From Acinetobacter tjernbergiae DSM 14971 = CIP 107465 (GTDB lineage Bacteria; Pseudomonadota; Gammaproteobacteria; Pseudomonadales; Moraxellaceae), in the NCBI RefSeq assembly GCF_000374425.1, contig NZ_KB894355.1, positions 124,001 through 188,000 of the forward strand: a DNA stretch of 64,000 bases, in the 5' to 3' direction. The notes beneath the pieces were generated by a model. The model was given only the letters and a program-made list of their open reading frames with translations. It was not told the origin of the DNA and made no database searches. Positions within the stretch are counted from its first letter, which is position 1, and every line of letters starts with the position of its first letter. Positions 47,439 to 57,787 of this stretch are shown one piece after another. Both the position numbers and the translations under genes were made by a program.

Positions 47439-49524
47439 GTGACACACCTACGCCATATATTTCCGAATACATCTGTTCTGTTGAGACATGCCCAATGCTT
47501 TCACAAATATTATTCAGAGAAATCAACATTCTTTGAGCCAATTGCTCATCGTCAATCTGCTGTGCAATTCTTTGTAATACTGCTATTTGCTGTACGATTT
47601 GAGCTGAAAAATGGTTCAAAGAAAGCTGCTTTTCTTGTCGTTGAAAGTACTCAGCAAGTTGCTGCTGCAAGAGATTCACTTCACTTTGCAAGTCAATGCA
47701 TTCAGGCAATTTGTGACTAATCTCTTGTAGCCGTACTAAATCAATAATCGAACTACTCTCAATCAATGCATTTTGAATCGAGGTTTTAATTTCAGGATTC
47801 TGAACCATTTTGGTATTCAGTACCCCGACACGATCTAACATGCCGCGCAAATGAATTTTAAACTCGCTACCATAAGAGAGTGTCAGTGCTTGACGCATGG
47901 CTTGATAATGCAAGGTTAAAATCCGTGTGGCACTGATATCAGGAGAAACTGCCCGTACAAGATCAATCACGATCAATGAAACCAATACACCGAGCACCAT
48001 TGCAAATGAACTATCCAAATAAGAAACAGCATCTATGCTGTATTTGTTATGTAGATTCAGCCCCATCATGGTATTAATCCCAAGTACCATTCCCACAGGC
48101 ATCAACATCTGATTTGCCATCATGCTGACAGCCACCAAAAACACAGGAAATAGAACCAGAGCCAGTTGCCAAAAATGCGTGACATGCGGAAAAATGCCGA
48201 AAGCATATAAAAACACCAGTCCTGCCGAAACAATACTGCCCCAGATAAAGATTCGTAGTACAGGCACAGGATTATCCAAAGCGGTCAAAATACAGGCTGT
48301 AATTGCCCCCATCTGTGCCATCATAAAACCTGCTTTCCAGCCTGAAAGAATCCATGCACCTGTTACAATGAAGGTGATTAGAACCGCACTGATTCCACCT
48401 CGAATCGCAATTCCATGGTCACGATGCAAACTTGGATATTTCGTCGTTATTGCAGTGATTTCTGTTGGAATTTCTTTATTGCCTTGCTGAATCTGCTGCC
48501 AAAGTAATTTGACCGCTAGAATATTGGTAATAAAATGGCGAACATCCATTTTCAATGCTGCCAGTACAATTTGTTGTTCGGGCGTCGCAATTGCAATCAA
48601 TTCAGAAAAATCCTCCTCAAAACCACGAGGCAAGGTCTGCAAATCCGTAGGGATTAAAACTTTCTCTTGTTTTAAAAATGCCAAGCTATGTTGACGGATT
48701 CTACTCAAATGCGGAGCAAGATTAAGCAGTTGCATGTGTTCAAGCTGTTTTACCCGTTGAGATAATGCGACGAGATTGGCCACCACCAAAGACACCTGAT
48801 GCAGCATTTCTTGTAAGGGTTTCGTCATTCCCTTCAATTCACCTTTTTCATAAGCCAAATGTACAGCCAAGGCATGAATATCGGAGGTATCACGGGTAAT
48901 GACCGACAGAATTTGTGTGTAATTCTCAGGTGTTTTTTGAACCGTAATTAGCTTTTCAAAAGTTGCTTCTAAATCATTGAGTGTTTTATTGACACGCTGC
49001 TTAATCATTGCGCCAACATGAACAGGAAAAAATGTCGCCGAAACAACGGCTGTCGAGATGACCCCCACAGAAATTTCCAGTACCCGTGCAACAGCGATAT
49101 CAAAAATATTATAAGTATCAATATAGGTAATTGCGTTATAGACAATCATGGCGGTTGAATAACCTGCCAACATAAAGACGTAACTACGCGGCGTTCGGTC
49201 TAACAAAGAAACATATAAAGCAAAGCCCACCCATAAAGACAAAATAACCGTGAATAACCACGGCGTATTGATAAAATACGGTGTCAACATCAAGGCAATG
49301 ATCGCCCCTGCCACAGTACCAACCAAACGATAAACACATTTTGAGGACACCATGCCTGAATAAGGATTGGCAATAATCATCACGGTTCCAATCGACCACA
49401 TCGGATTAATCAAATCCAGCTCGAATGAAATAAACAATGCCAACATGCCTGCCACAAATGTTTTGCACGCAAAGATGAGGTCGAGTCGGCTCGGTCGAAA
49501 AGCCAACAATTGTTTAAATAGCAT
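47431..49524 (-). CDS. FUSC-family inner-membrane efflux protein (AaeB / fusaric-acid resistance type)
   Basis: This 697-residue inner-membrane pump component has an N-terminal block of six hydrophobic helices (from FVAGMLALFISFELDL to about residue 175), a long soluble helical stretch (175-375), a second helix block (about 375-510) and a soluble C-terminal part (510-697). This two-block layout is that of AaeB/FusC proteins, which export aromatic acids or fusaric acid. The operon order is pump-DUF1656-HlyD, with a divergent IclR regulator upstream. The substrate is inferred, not seen. Confidence 0.92.
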   Translation of the reverse strand: MLFKQLLAFRPSRLDLIFACKTFVAGMLALFISFELDLINPMWSIGTVMIIANPYSGMVSSKCVYRLVGTVAGAIIALMLTPYFINTPWLFTVILSLWVGFALYVSLLDRTPRSYVFMLAGYSTAMIVYNAITYIDTYNIFDIAVARVLEISVGVISTAVVSATFFPVHVGAMIKQRVNKTLNDLEATFEKLITVQKTPENYTQILSVITRDTSDIHALAVHLAYEKGELKGMTKPLQEMLHQVSLVVANLVALSQRVKQLEHMQLLNLAPHLSRIRQHSLAFLKQEKVLIPTDLQTLPRGFEEDFSELIAIATPEQQIVLAALKMDVRHFITNILAVKLLWQQIQQGNKEIPTEITAITTKYPSLHRDHGIAIRGGISAVLITFIVTGAWILSGWKAGFMMAQMGAITACILTALDNPVPVLRIFIWGSIVSAGLVFLYAFGIFPHVTHFWQLALVLFPVFLVAVSMMANQMLMPVGMVLGINTMMGLNLHNKYSIDAVSYLDSSFAMVLGVLVSLIVIDLVRAVSPDISATRILTLHYQAMRQALTLSYGSEFKIHLRGMLDRVGVLNTKMVQNPEIKTSIQNALIESSSIIDLVRLQEISHKLPECIDLQSEVNLLQQQLAEYFQRQEKQLSLNHFSAQIVQQIAVLQRIAQQIDDEQLAQRMLISLNNICESIGHVSTEQMYSEIYGVGVSHG

Positions 49525-49954
49525 GAACGTGTCTCTATTCAGCGTCAGTCTGATTAGTCCTATCTATAACGCCACAACTTGATGTGAAGAATCATCTAGC
49601 TGACTTAAAAGGATTAAATCAGTCCGATAGGAATAAAGCTGATGATTTGGAATGGTGCGCAATACTTGGAACTTTTGAGGACAACTCCCCTAAAAGTTAT
49701 TATCCAAATAAGACATTGTGCTACCAATTTTTCCAAAACACAGCAAAATAGTCAACACAAATTATCACTATTTGATAATTTTCAATTTTAATTTAAAATA
49801 ATACTCATAAATTCATCATCAATTCTCAGTTTAATCCTGAATTTATTGATCAAGAATAATCCGACTTAAAAGTCCATACCCGACTTCAGGCTTTTCTGTT
49901 ATAAAGCAATAAAAGTTCGATTTTCACGTTATTTTAAGGAGTAGACAACGCATC
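49525..49954. promoter_or_regulatory. Divergent control region of the FUSC operon and the IclR-type gene
   Basis: The 430 nt contain no gene. A perfect inverted repeat AATTATCA-ctatt-TGATAATT lies at 49760-49780, about 235 nt upstream of the FUSC start and 175 nt upstream of the regulator start. It is a good candidate operator for the regulator at 49955. AAGGAG lies about 12 nt before the regulator's ATG. Confidence 0.5.
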
Positions 49955-50728
49955 ATGGCAATTTCGAGTTTTGGTAAAATTCTCACCGTGCTGGATTTAT
50001 TTTCGGTTTCACGTCCGATTATCAATGTCGATATCATTTGTGATGAGCTTGGTCTCTCCAAACCCACTGCCTATCGCTACCTTAAAGAATTGGTTTCTAG
50101 TGATATTTTGAAACGGATTAGTGGCACATCGGGTGATTACACTTTAGGCTCTAAAATTGCCGTTCTAGATTATATTTCGCATAGCACTGATCCTCTGATT
50201 CAAATCAGTATCCCTTTTATGCGTGACATCGTAGATCGGACTGAATTGTGCTGTTTACTAACCTATCTCAATCATGACTATTGTATTGATCTACATCACG
50301 AAACCTTTAAAGAGGCTGAACTGATCTCATACGGTAGAGGTTGCCCACGCCCTGTTTATGTAGGCGCATCACCCAAGATCGTGATTGCTCATCTGAGCAA
50401 GCAACAAATCCAAGCCTACTATCAACAATTTACGCAAGAACTTGCTCAAGTTGGATTTGCAGAAAACATAGATGAATTTATGCAGCAAATGCGAAAGATA
50501 AAAAAACAAGGCTTCTATTTATCGCAAGGTGAGATTGACCCAATGGTGTGTGGTCTCTCTGTACCGATTCGCTTTTCCACCAAAGAAGCACCGATTGCAC
50601 TTACTTTAGTCGCTTCAAAGAATCGTTTTGACTTTCTGAACATCCAAAAATTAATTGAAATTTTGCAAAATAATGCCGCACAAATTGAACATAAATTTGC
50701 AACACTTTCAGAAAATCAGCTTCCTTAA
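49955..50728 (+). CDS. IclR-family transcriptional regulator
   Basis: This 257-residue regulator has an N-terminal winged helix-turn-helix (about 1-70, with ICDELGLSKPTAYRYLKELVS and the wing RISGTSGDYTLGS). The C-terminal IclR effector domain has LSQGEIDPMVCGLSVPIRF. It is divergent from a FUSC/DUF1656/HlyD operon and probably controls it in response to an aromatic or other small acid; this is an inference from position. E. coli's related aae operon uses a LysR-type regulator instead. It is followed by an intrinsic terminator. Confidence 0.9.
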   Translation: MAISSFGKILTVLDLFSVSRPIINVDIICDELGLSKPTAYRYLKELVSSDILKRISGTSGDYTLGSKIAVLDYISHSTDPLIQISIPFMRDIVDRTELCCLLTYLNHDYCIDLHHETFKEAELISYGRGCPRPVYVGASPKIVIAHLSKQQIQAYYQQFTQELAQVGFAENIDEFMQQMRKIKKQGFYLSQGEIDPMVCGLSVPIRFSTKEAPIALTLVASKNRFDFLNIQKLIEILQNNAAQIEHKFATLSENQLP

Positions 50729-50850
50729 ATATGAGAATTTTAAAAAATACTTACATTTTTATACGTTGTAAATATTAGTAAATTCTCATATTATGATTAT
50801 GTTCTTCAGCATACCCTTTAAAAAAGTGTGTGACTATCCTCAGAGAACTA

Positions 50851-50876
50851 AGCTCATCCTTGTTATGGGCTTTTTT
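50851..50876 (+). terminator. Candidate intrinsic terminator after the IclR-type gene
   Basis: AGCTCAT-ccttgtt-ATGGGCT (one G-U pair) is followed by TTTTTT. It lies 120 nt after the stop codon. Confidence 0.6.
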
Positions 50877-50906
50877 CTTAGCTGTAGTTTTATGAAGCCA
50901 CAAAAA

Positions 50907-50928
50907 AGCCTTCTATATCGAGAAGGCT
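50907..50928 (-). terminator. Intrinsic terminator of the gene at 50948-52108
   Basis: AGCCTTCT-cgatat-AGAAGGCT (minus strand) is followed by a run of T residues. The 8-bp stem is perfect, about 20 nt after the stop codon. Confidence 0.9.
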
Positions 50929-50947
50929 GTTTAAAATACCAATCAAA

Positions 50948-52108
50948 TTAACACATAATTTTATTGATCAATCTAGCTTCAACGAGCATCTGTTCAGTTT
51001 GGTCAGCGGTCATTGCAATGAGATATTTGCCATTGGAATAGTAAAGTGAACCCTCGGTATTGAGCGCATAACCCAACACACCTCGCTTCAACACTTTCTG
51101 TTCTCCAGCAGCCGAATATTGAATCAACTCCCAATTACGAGGGATCACGCCTGCAAACTTTTCACCTGCACTTTGATTTTGTTGCAAAGCTTTCTGAGCT
51201 TTAATTAAATTACCTTCAACAAATAATTCTTCTTCCGATTTCTGTCTTGCCTTGGCTGGATTTGCACCTGACGTCGACTTTAGAGATTCACCCGTATAAC
51301 GCTGCGTAAAGAAATCTAACCAACCAATCACAGCACGAATAATTTTAAAAGGTGCGTATAAAATATCTTTAAGTGAACTTCCACTATAACTCTGATTTTT
51401 ATATGGACGTTTAAGAAAATACAGTTGCCCCGTTGCATCGATTTGTGGCTTATAAAAATCATAGCGAGGATCACTGATCATTGTTTCAAGCTCCCCTGTC
51501 TTGAGATTTAAACGACAAATTTCTTTGGGCCCAACACTGACATTGCCTTGTTGATCATAGGCAAAACCACAACTATCGTAATACACAATATCAGGCTGTT
51601 GAGGATCAAAACAAGGATGCTCATCTTGGCAATCCCCTTCAGTAATATATTGAAGTCGACTTGAGTCCAGCCCTAGCACACAAAGATGGCGTTCATAAGC
51701 ATATCCTTTACTTGCAGATAAAATTAACCGTTTATTCTGAGCTTCATAATCCAGATGATGGACAACAAACTCATTATTCCTCAACACGAGCGCTTCTGCT
51801 TGCTGCGGGTCTAGCAATGATTTGATATAGATTGCACAACCATCTTGTAATCGTGCTGCATAAATCATTTGCTGATCATCGGTTAATACTGCATCAACAG
51901 GAAAAATATTGGCAAATTCATCAGCATCATCATACTGGCTCATCCCCATAAATTGAGCACCAGTACCTGTTGTTTTCCATTGCTTACGCTGCTTAATTTC
52001 TTGCAAATTTTTCTTATATTGGCTCACGGCTTGGCAATCAATGCTTTGCGTTTTTTGACCTTGAAGTTGATGGAGTGCTTGATTTGATAAATATAATAAA
52101 GATGACAT
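50948..52108 (-). CDS. Hypothetical beta-propeller-like (TolB/WD40-type) protein
   Basis: This 386-residue protein of unknown function appears to be built from repeated short beta-strand units ending in YxxD-like or G-rich turns. Examples are VDAVLTDDQQMIYAARLQDG, YEAQNKRLILSASKGYAYE, EDEHPCFDP-type and LKTGELETMISDP, suggesting a TolB or WD40-like propeller. No signal peptide or membrane helix is visible. A charged linker (about residues 275-305, ANPAKARQKSEEELF) interrupts the last blades. Its neighbours are unrelated core genes. Confidence 0.6.
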   Translation of the reverse strand: MSSLLYLSNQALHQLQGQKTQSIDCQAVSQYKKNLQEIKQRKQWKTTGTGAQFMGMSQYDDADEFANIFPVDAVLTDDQQMIYAARLQDGCAIYIKSLLDPQQAEALVLRNNEFVVHHLDYEAQNKRLILSASKGYAYERHLCVLGLDSSRLQYITEGDCQDEHPCFDPQQPDIVYYDSCGFAYDQQGNVSVGPKEICRLNLKTGELETMISDPRYDFYKPQIDATGQLYFLKRPYKNQSYSGSSLKDILYAPFKIIRAVIGWLDFFTQRYTGESLKSTSGANPAKARQKSEEELFVEGNLIKAQKALQQNQSAGEKFAGVIPRNWELIQYSAAGEQKVLKRGVLGYALNTEGSLYYSNGKYLIAMTADQTEQMLVEARLINKIMC

Positions 52109-52229
52109 GTAATCGTGTTCCTAACTTATCATTTTTAGCATTCACGATATTGATTTAACCCAATAGTGAATGCTTTGATTATCTAGATTTCTTATTAAAT
52201 TTGAATAAAACGTTGCTGAAAATTATGTT

Positions 52230-52817
52230 TTAAGGCTGTTTCAAATATGGCCATGCAGCTTTCATATAAATGAACATCGACCATAAGGTCAAAATAACAG
52301 CAGCATAAAGTAGCGCATAAGCCCACATTTCCAATGGTTTCCAATTCAATAAAAATACACTGATCGCAATCATTTGAAATGCTGTTTTATATTTCCCGAC
52401 AGTTGAAACTGCAACGCTCGTACGGGCACCCAATTCTGCCATCCACTCACGCAGTGCAGAAACAGTGATTTCACGAGAAATAATGACAATTGCAGCAAAA
52501 GCCATTGAAATCGTCGGTTGCCATTGCACCAGTACAATCAATGCAGCAGCAACCATCAGCTTGTCAGCCACAGGATCAAGAAACCGACCAAAAGCAGAGG
52601 TCTGATTTAAAGTTCGTGCCAAATATCCATCAAACCAATCCGTAATTGCTGCCAGTACAAATATTGCTGTGAGCACCAAATGACGCATCATGCCGCCATT
52701 ATGCTCAGCAATTCCAATTGCTGGTGGCCAATATGCAATCACCAAAAAAACAGGAATGAGGGCAATACGTGCCAAGGTCAAAATATTAGGAATGTTCAGG
52801 ATTTGCCCTGTACTCAT
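52230..52817 (-). CDS. pgsA: CDP-diacylglycerol-glycerol-3-phosphate 3-phosphatidyltransferase
   Basis: This integral membrane enzyme makes phosphatidylglycerol phosphate. The 195-residue protein has the CDP-alcohol phosphotransferase motif D-G-x2-A-R-x8-G-x3-D-x3-D (DGYLARTLNQTSAFGRF followed by LDPVADK). It has about five membrane helices. ATG 52817 (MSTGQILNIPN) is chosen because GGCGGTG lies 6-7 nt upstream; the in-frame ATG 52829 lacks a ribosome binding site. Confidence 0.95.
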   Translation of the reverse strand: MSTGQILNIPNILTLARIALIPVFLVIAYWPPAIGIAEHNGGMMRHLVLTAIFVLAAITDWFDGYLARTLNQTSAFGRFLDPVADKLMVAAALIVLVQWQPTISMAFAAIVIISREITVSALREWMAELGARTSVAVSTVGKYKTAFQMIAISVFLLNWKPLEMWAYALLYAAVILTLWSMFIYMKAAWPYLKQP

Positions 52818-52922
52818 AAACACCGCCATGTTGTTTGCATCAAATAAGCATGTCGCATAAAGGATGTGCCGAGATTGTATCCATATGTAAGCAACTTTAT
52901 ACGAAATGCATCGCAGTGTCGA

Positions 52923-53720
52923 CTAGGCAAAAACGGCAACTGTTTGGCTAAGTATTGCAATCAGGCGATTTTCACGATCCCAAAGATAGGCATATTCTGT
53001 TGAATAGCCATGTTCAGCATATTCAGTCACCACCTTATATTTAAACCAGTCCTGTAGTTGATTTGCAATTGGATGCAAATAGGTAATCTGCCATGTTAAT
53101 GAGCTTGCAGGCGCAGGAGTTTTAAACATCGGTAACACACCTGGTGGCCAGACATCCATTAAAGCGAAAAGATCTGCCAATTTCATGTCACGGTTTGTAT
53201 GTAAATCAGCACTAAAACGACTCCAGCCACCAAAATCAGGCAGTTTACTACCCGCCATAGGATAGCTTCCCTCAGCCCAACAGAGTTCAAACTGTTGTAA
53301 ACATTGTGGCATCAAACCTTCGATATAAGCCGTCTTATCCAATTGTTCAGGTTGAGGATAATGAGGGACTTGTGGCAAATTCTGAACATGAATACGAGAT
53401 TCACGCTGTGCCCCAAAACTTGCAATGAGGATACTTTGCACAGCATCGGCTTGCCATAATCTAACTTCTAGCGTGGTGACTGATTTGCCTTGTCGTAAAA
53501 CCTCAGCCGTAAGCTTGGCTTGTCCTTCTTGTACAGGCCCAACAAAGGTTATATTGCAGCTTAATAACTGTTTTGCAGCATCATTCACGACACTCAAGGC
53601 TTTTTGTGCAAGTAGACCTGCAACTAAACCACCAAATACGGTACGACCTTGTAACCATCCTGATGGAATATCAATCCATTCTTGATGTTCAACCTGCTGG
53701 TATAACGGAAGCAATGACAT
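52923..53720 (-). CDS. Acyl-CoA thioesterase-like protein (double hot-dog fold)
   Basis: This 265-residue protein matches the TesB-like thioesterase group. The N-terminal hot-dog domain has GRTVFGGLVAGLLAQKAL and FVGPVQEGQAKLTAEVLRQG. The C-terminal domain has WSRFSADLHTNRDM, LFALMDVWPPGVLP and TWQITYLHPIANQ. It probably hydrolyses medium- or long-chain acyl-CoA. It is transcribed in the same direction as uvrC and pgsA, with about 100 nt gaps on each side. Confidence 0.88.
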   Translation of the reverse strand: MSLLPLYQQVEHQEWIDIPSGWLQGRTVFGGLVAGLLAQKALSVVNDAAKQLLSCNITFVGPVQEGQAKLTAEVLRQGKSVTTLEVRLWQADAVQSILIASFGAQRESRIHVQNLPQVPHYPQPEQLDKTAYIEGLMPQCLQQFELCWAEGSYPMAGSKLPDFGGWSRFSADLHTNRDMKLADLFALMDVWPPGVLPMFKTPAPASSLTWQITYLHPIANQLQDWFKYKVVTEYAEHGYSTEYAYLWDRENRLIAILSQTVAVFA

Positions 53721-53824
53721 CTTTTTTCCTTAATCGTCAAAACATCTCATCTTTGAATGTTTTTATCTATTTGTGAATGATCATTGACGCATCAGTCATT
53801 GGGAGATTAAGCCAATTGGTCAAA

Positions 53825-55624
53825 TCACTCATGCAAAATCTTATAAATTGTTCTCGCCATCACTTCACCCAAACCCGATACCAACATCAACTCTTTTTCT
53901 GATGCTTTTAATACCCCTTGTATGCCACCAAAATGAGTCAGTAAATCTCGGCGACGTTTTGGGCCTAGTCCTGGAATCGCCTCCAAGACCGAACTACTCC
54001 GGCGTTTATCACGCTTTGCCCGATGCTTAGTAATCGCAAAACGATGGGCTTCATCTCGCACTTGTTGAATGAGATGTAATGCTTTGTGATCTTCGGGCAA
54101 TTGAATCTTGGTACCATCAGTGAAATGCAGTGTTTCTAATCCTGGCTTACGCCCTTCACCTTTAGAGACACCAATCATAAAAGCATCAAGCGCTAATTCT
54201 TGCATGACCTGCATCGCCATATGCAACTGCCCTTTACCACCATCAATCAAAAGCAGGTCAGGTAACATATTCTTTTTATAACGGCGTATCAATGCTTGGC
54301 GCATCGCCGCATAGTCATCACCACCCGTAATATCCTGAATCGCGAATTGGCGATAATCTCGTTTTCTCGCCCCACCTTGATCAAAGACCACACAAGACGC
54401 GATCGGTGCTTCGCCCATAGTATGACTGATATCAAAACATTCAATCCGATCAATTGGACGGCCCACCACTTGTTCAAGTTGGTGAAACCGTTCTGTCAAT
54501 TCTAGATGATTACTGAGTTTGCCTTTAATCGCATGTTGTACATTCATTTGCGCCAGTTCTAGCCACTCAGCTCGCGTCTCACGTACTTTATGTTTAATCT
54601 GTACTTTCTTATTAAACGTTTGCTGTAATGCCTCTTCCAACTGTTTCTGATCTGGGATATCGACATTAATAATCAGTTCTGTTGGTACTTCATCAGCCAC
54701 TTGAAAATAAAAGTTTGCCATAAAGTCGCTCAGCATTTGAGCCAAATCATCTCCCAACATATCAGGAAAATAGCTTTTACCACCCAGCATCCGCCCATTA
54801 CGCACATACATGATTTGCACACAGGTCACACCCGCTTGATAGGCAATCGCTAAAATATCGGCTTCGCCCTTGATTTTAAATACCGCTTGTTGTGCCTGAA
54901 CCTCTCGTAGCAAAGCCAAACGATCGCGATAAAATACCGCTTTTTCAAATTCGAGTGCTTCGGCAGCTTGCTCCATTTTTCCAATCAGTTCTTGGTTGAG
55001 TTCTTTGGTGTCACCCTGTAAAAAACGAATCGAATTATCAACATCATCTTTATATGCCTCAGGGCTAATCAAACCCACGCAGGGTGCGGTACAACGCTTA
55101 ATTTGATACTGTAAACAAGGGCGTTTACGTTGAGAGAAATAACTATTTTCACACTGACGTACATTAAAGAGTTTTTGCAAAATCAGTAAGGTATCTCTAG
55201 CACTATAGGCACTTGGATAAGGGCCAAAGAACTTACCAATTTGATGCTTGCCTTTACCACGTCCACTGGCAATCCGTGGATAAGGCTTATCTGCTGAAAC
55301 GAAGATATAGACGTAAGATTTATCGTCACGCAACATAATATTGTATGGCGGACGATGTAATTTAATCAGATTTTGTTCGAGTAATAATGCTTCTGTTTCA
55401 GAACGAACAACCAAGCTTTCAATGTCATAAATTCGCGCGACTAAAGCCTGTGTTTTTGGATGGTCAATGGTTTTAACAAAATAGCTCGATACACGATTCT
55501 TTAAATTCTTTGCCTTGCCGACATACAATAACTCCCCATCTTTGCCTAGCATTTTATATACACCAGGCAATTGAGTCATATGAGCAAGTATTTTCTCAAT
55601 GTGTTCACGAGCGTTTGGATTCAC
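53825..55624 (-). CDS. uvrC: UvrABC system protein C (excinuclease subunit)
   Basis: UvrC makes both incisions in nucleotide excision repair. The 599-residue protein has the N-terminal GIY-YIG nuclease ([20 protein letters not shown]), a UVR domain binding UvrB (about 205-240, [20 protein letters not shown]), the RNase H-like 5' nuclease ([30 protein letters not shown]) and two C-terminal helix-hairpin-helix units ([35 protein letters not shown]). In many gamma-proteobacteria uvrC and pgsA are adjacent; here a thioesterase gene lies between them. Confidence 0.97.
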   Translation of the reverse strand: MNPNAREHIEKILAHMTQLPGVYKMLGKDGELLYVGKAKNLKNRVSSYFVKTIDHPKTQALVARIYDIESLVVRSETEALLLEQNLIKLHRPPYNIMLRDDKSYVYIFVSADKPYPRIASGRGKGKHQIGKFFGPYPSAYSARDTLLILQKLFNVRQCENSYFSQRKRPCLQYQIKRCTAPCVGLISPEAYKDDVDNSIRFLQGDTKELNQELIGKMEQAAEALEFEKAVFYRDRLALLREVQAQQAVFKIKGEADILAIAYQAGVTCVQIMYVRNGRMLGGKSYFPDMLGDDLAQMLSDFMANFYFQVADEVPTELIINVDIPDQKQLEEALQQTFNKKVQIKHKVRETRAEWLELAQMNVQHAIKGKLSNHLELTERFHQLEQVVGRPIDRIECFDISHTMGEAPIASCVVFDQGGARKRDYRQFAIQDITGGDDYAAMRQALIRRYKKNMLPDLLLIDGGKGQLHMAMQVMQELALDAFMIGVSKGEGRKPGLETLHFTDGTKIQLPEDHKALHLIQQVRDEAHRFAITKHRAKRDKRRSSSVLEAIPGLGPKRRRDLLTHFGGIQGVLKASEKELMLVSGLGEVMARTIYKILHE

Positions 55625-55722
55625 AGAAAACCTTATTTAACCAATTCAATCACTAATCCTAATTCAATATCATGGAGGCAAGTGATTGAAAAGTCCACTT
55701 AGTCGCTTTTCAGTCCCTCAAG

Positions 55723-56592
55723 TTATAATTTTACTTGCTTGTATTTCGTTAATAAGGCCTTGGTTGCCGTCTCATTGAGATAATCACATTGCAACTCGCT
55801 AGCAACATCGGGTACAGCACTCTTTTTCGAAATATAACGCCCTAAATATTGCTGATTTCCGATTTTAAAGAAGGTATTAAAGAGATTAGACGTATCAATC
55901 ACCTGCCACGGCGTGCCATTCCATACACCTTGATTTTTAAGTACAGTACTGCCATTGATCGTTAGATTCTCGATTTGATTTTGATCAAACACGATAAAAT
56001 CTTTATTACTTTGTACTTCAGTCAATTTCCAGCAAGTCGAGCCTGTAGGGAATTTGTCCTCAAACTGCTGAAATAGAATAGCATATAGAATATGATTAGA
56101 GACACTCCAAGCGCTTTCTTGGTCACCGCTACTTTTATAGAGCCCATAATAAAATAAGTTTTCAGCGTAATTTGCAAAACTCACTCCAGTTAAATTAATT
56201 TTCTCAAAATGATATTCAACCACTAGATTTTCATTTTCTCTCATATTTGTTGGTTTAAATTTGAGAATTGCTTGAGTCGTTGTTTCAGTCAATGACGCTT
56301 GCTGTCCCCAAATAAAATTTTGACTTGTGGCTGGTGTATTTAATGTTGGGACACCTTTGTCTGAAAAGTAATATTTATGAGATTCGGAAGGATATGTCGA
56401 GTTCAACGGTATTGGTGACTGTTCACTGAGCGTATCAGTATCTATACGATAGGTTTTGACATTAATATTATTACCACCATAAAGATCTAAACCATAGAAC
56501 ACCTTTTTATTAGATGCTTCTGTATTTTCTGTACCTTCTTCACAAGCACTCAGACCTAGCATAGAAATACAAATTAATAATATTTTTTTCAT
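55723..56592 (-). CDS. Hypothetical lipoprotein
   Basis: This 289-residue protein has a clear lipoprotein signal, MKKILLICISMLGLSAC, with the lipobox LSAC and the acylated Cys at residue 17 followed by Glu-Glu. The mature part is beta-rich, with no recognised family. A second and third Cys (in STCWKL and LQCDY) could form a disulfide. Asp is absent at +2, so outer-membrane sorting is likely. It stands alone between uvrC and the LpxO-like gene. Confidence 0.75.
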   Translation of the reverse strand: MKKILLICISMLGLSACEEGTENTEASNKKVFYGLDLYGGNNINVKTYRIDTDTLSEQSPIPLNSTYPSESHKYYFSDKGVPTLNTPATSQNFIWGQQASLTETTTQAILKFKPTNMRENENLVVEYHFEKINLTGVSFANYAENLFYYGLYKSSGDQESAWSVSNHILYAILFQQFEDKFPTGSTCWKLTEVQSNKDFIVFDQNQIENLTINGSTVLKNQGVWNGTPWQVIDTSNLFNTFFKIGNQQYLGRYISKKSAVPDVASELQCDYLNETATKALLTKYKQVKL

Positions 56593-56687
56593 TATCTTTT
56601 CTCATAAATATAAAGCGAGTCGATTATGCTTAATTTAACCATTCCATACAATAATTCTATGTACTACTATTTGATGCATATATAAAA

Positions 56688-56705
56688 AACGCCCTTATGG
56701 GCGTT
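56688..56705 (-). terminator. Intrinsic terminator of the LpxO-like gene
   Basis: AACGCCC-ataa-GGGCGTT (minus strand) followed by TTTT lies about 15 nt after the stop codon. Confidence 0.9.
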
Positions 56706-56719
56706 GATCATATACAAAT

Positions 56720-57649
56720 TTAAAATACATAAGGTCGAATGAAAATAAGGAAAAATAAACCTAACATTAAAAACCATTTTAGGAAGTAGTATAAAGTTTG
56801 GTTTCTTGCTTTCAAAGCTTTTGCTTTCAGACGAACTTGATAAACATAACCAAATGCTTTATTCAAACCGCCTGTTTGATCACCCACTTCATTGGGTGAA
56901 CTTGCCGCAGTCATGACACTTTTGCCAAACCAGTGATTAAACTTTTCCATAAAACGTGTTTTTAAGGGGCGTTCTACATCCGCAAAAAAGATAATACGAT
57001 TTTGGTCAGTGGTGTTTTCTGCATAATGAATATAAGTTTCATCAAACACCACACTCTCACCATCACGCCATGAGTAACGTTGACCATCGACATCAATAAA
57101 ACAACGATCATCGTTTGGCGTGATTAAGCCCAAATGGTAGCGTAATGAACCTGCGTATGGATCGCGATGCCGAACTAAACGGCTATCAGGCGCAAGTTCT
57201 GTAAACATCGCAGCTTTAATACTCGGTAAAGTCTTTAATAAAGCGGTTGTTTTAGGGCAAAGCTCTGCTGCGGATGGATGAGCGGAGTCATACCATTTTA
57301 AATAAAAACGCTTCCAACCTGTTTTAAAAAAAGAGTTAAAACCTAAGTCATCATAACTACTAGAAGCCTTAATACCGCCTATTGCATATAATGCTTTGGC
57401 TTCATCACGAATCATTTCCCAATTTTCATCCAGAACTTTGAGATCGTTAAAATATTGAGTCTCAATATAAGGTTGATTCGGCACTTTAGAAAATAAGTAC
57501 ATTAAGAAATTAACGGGCGCAAATAACGTTGAATGGTCAAAAAATTGACGATAAAACGAATGTCTAACCTGACCACGACGATGAATATACAAAGCAGAAA
57601 TAATAAAAATTGCTAATATGATCCATTTAACCATTGGAGAAATCGACAA
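56720..57649 (-). CDS. lpxO: Aspartyl/asparaginyl beta-hydroxylase family protein, LpxO-like lipid A hydroxylase
   Basis: This Fe(II)/2-oxoglutarate dioxygenase probably hydroxylates a lipid A acyl chain at C2. The 309-residue protein has an N-terminal membrane helix (MVKWIILAIFIISALYI) and a C-terminal one (FLKWFLMLGLFFLIFI). The iron ligands are His161-x-Asp163 (VRHRDP) and His208 (DETYIHYAEN), with Arg218 for 2-oxoglutarate. The symbol is by similarity of architecture. A broader aspartyl hydroxylase role is the alternative. Confidence 0.85.
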   Translation of the reverse strand: MSISPMVKWIILAIFIISALYIHRRGQVRHSFYRQFFDHSTLFAPVNFLMYLFSKVPNQPYIETQYFNDLKVLDENWEMIRDEAKALYAIGGIKASSSYDDLGFNSFFKTGWKRFYLKWYDSAHPSAAELCPKTTALLKTLPSIKAAMFTELAPDSRLVRHRDPYAGSLRYHLGLITPNDDRCFIDVDGQRYSWRDGESVVFDETYIHYAENTTDQNRIIFFADVERPLKTRFMEKFNHWFGKSVMTAASSPNEVGDQTGGLNKAFGYVYQVRLKAKALKARNQTLYYFLKWFLMLGLFFLIFIRPYVF

Positions 57650-57787
57650 AAGAAGAAGCCCTAAATTTTAACATCGTGTTTTGTAATTTCTAGCCAGTTT
57701 TAGTTTAATAATTTCTTCATTTACTTATTAATACAAATTAAATATAAATATCAAAAAGTTAGGTTAAATATTTTTTGATAAAATTTG

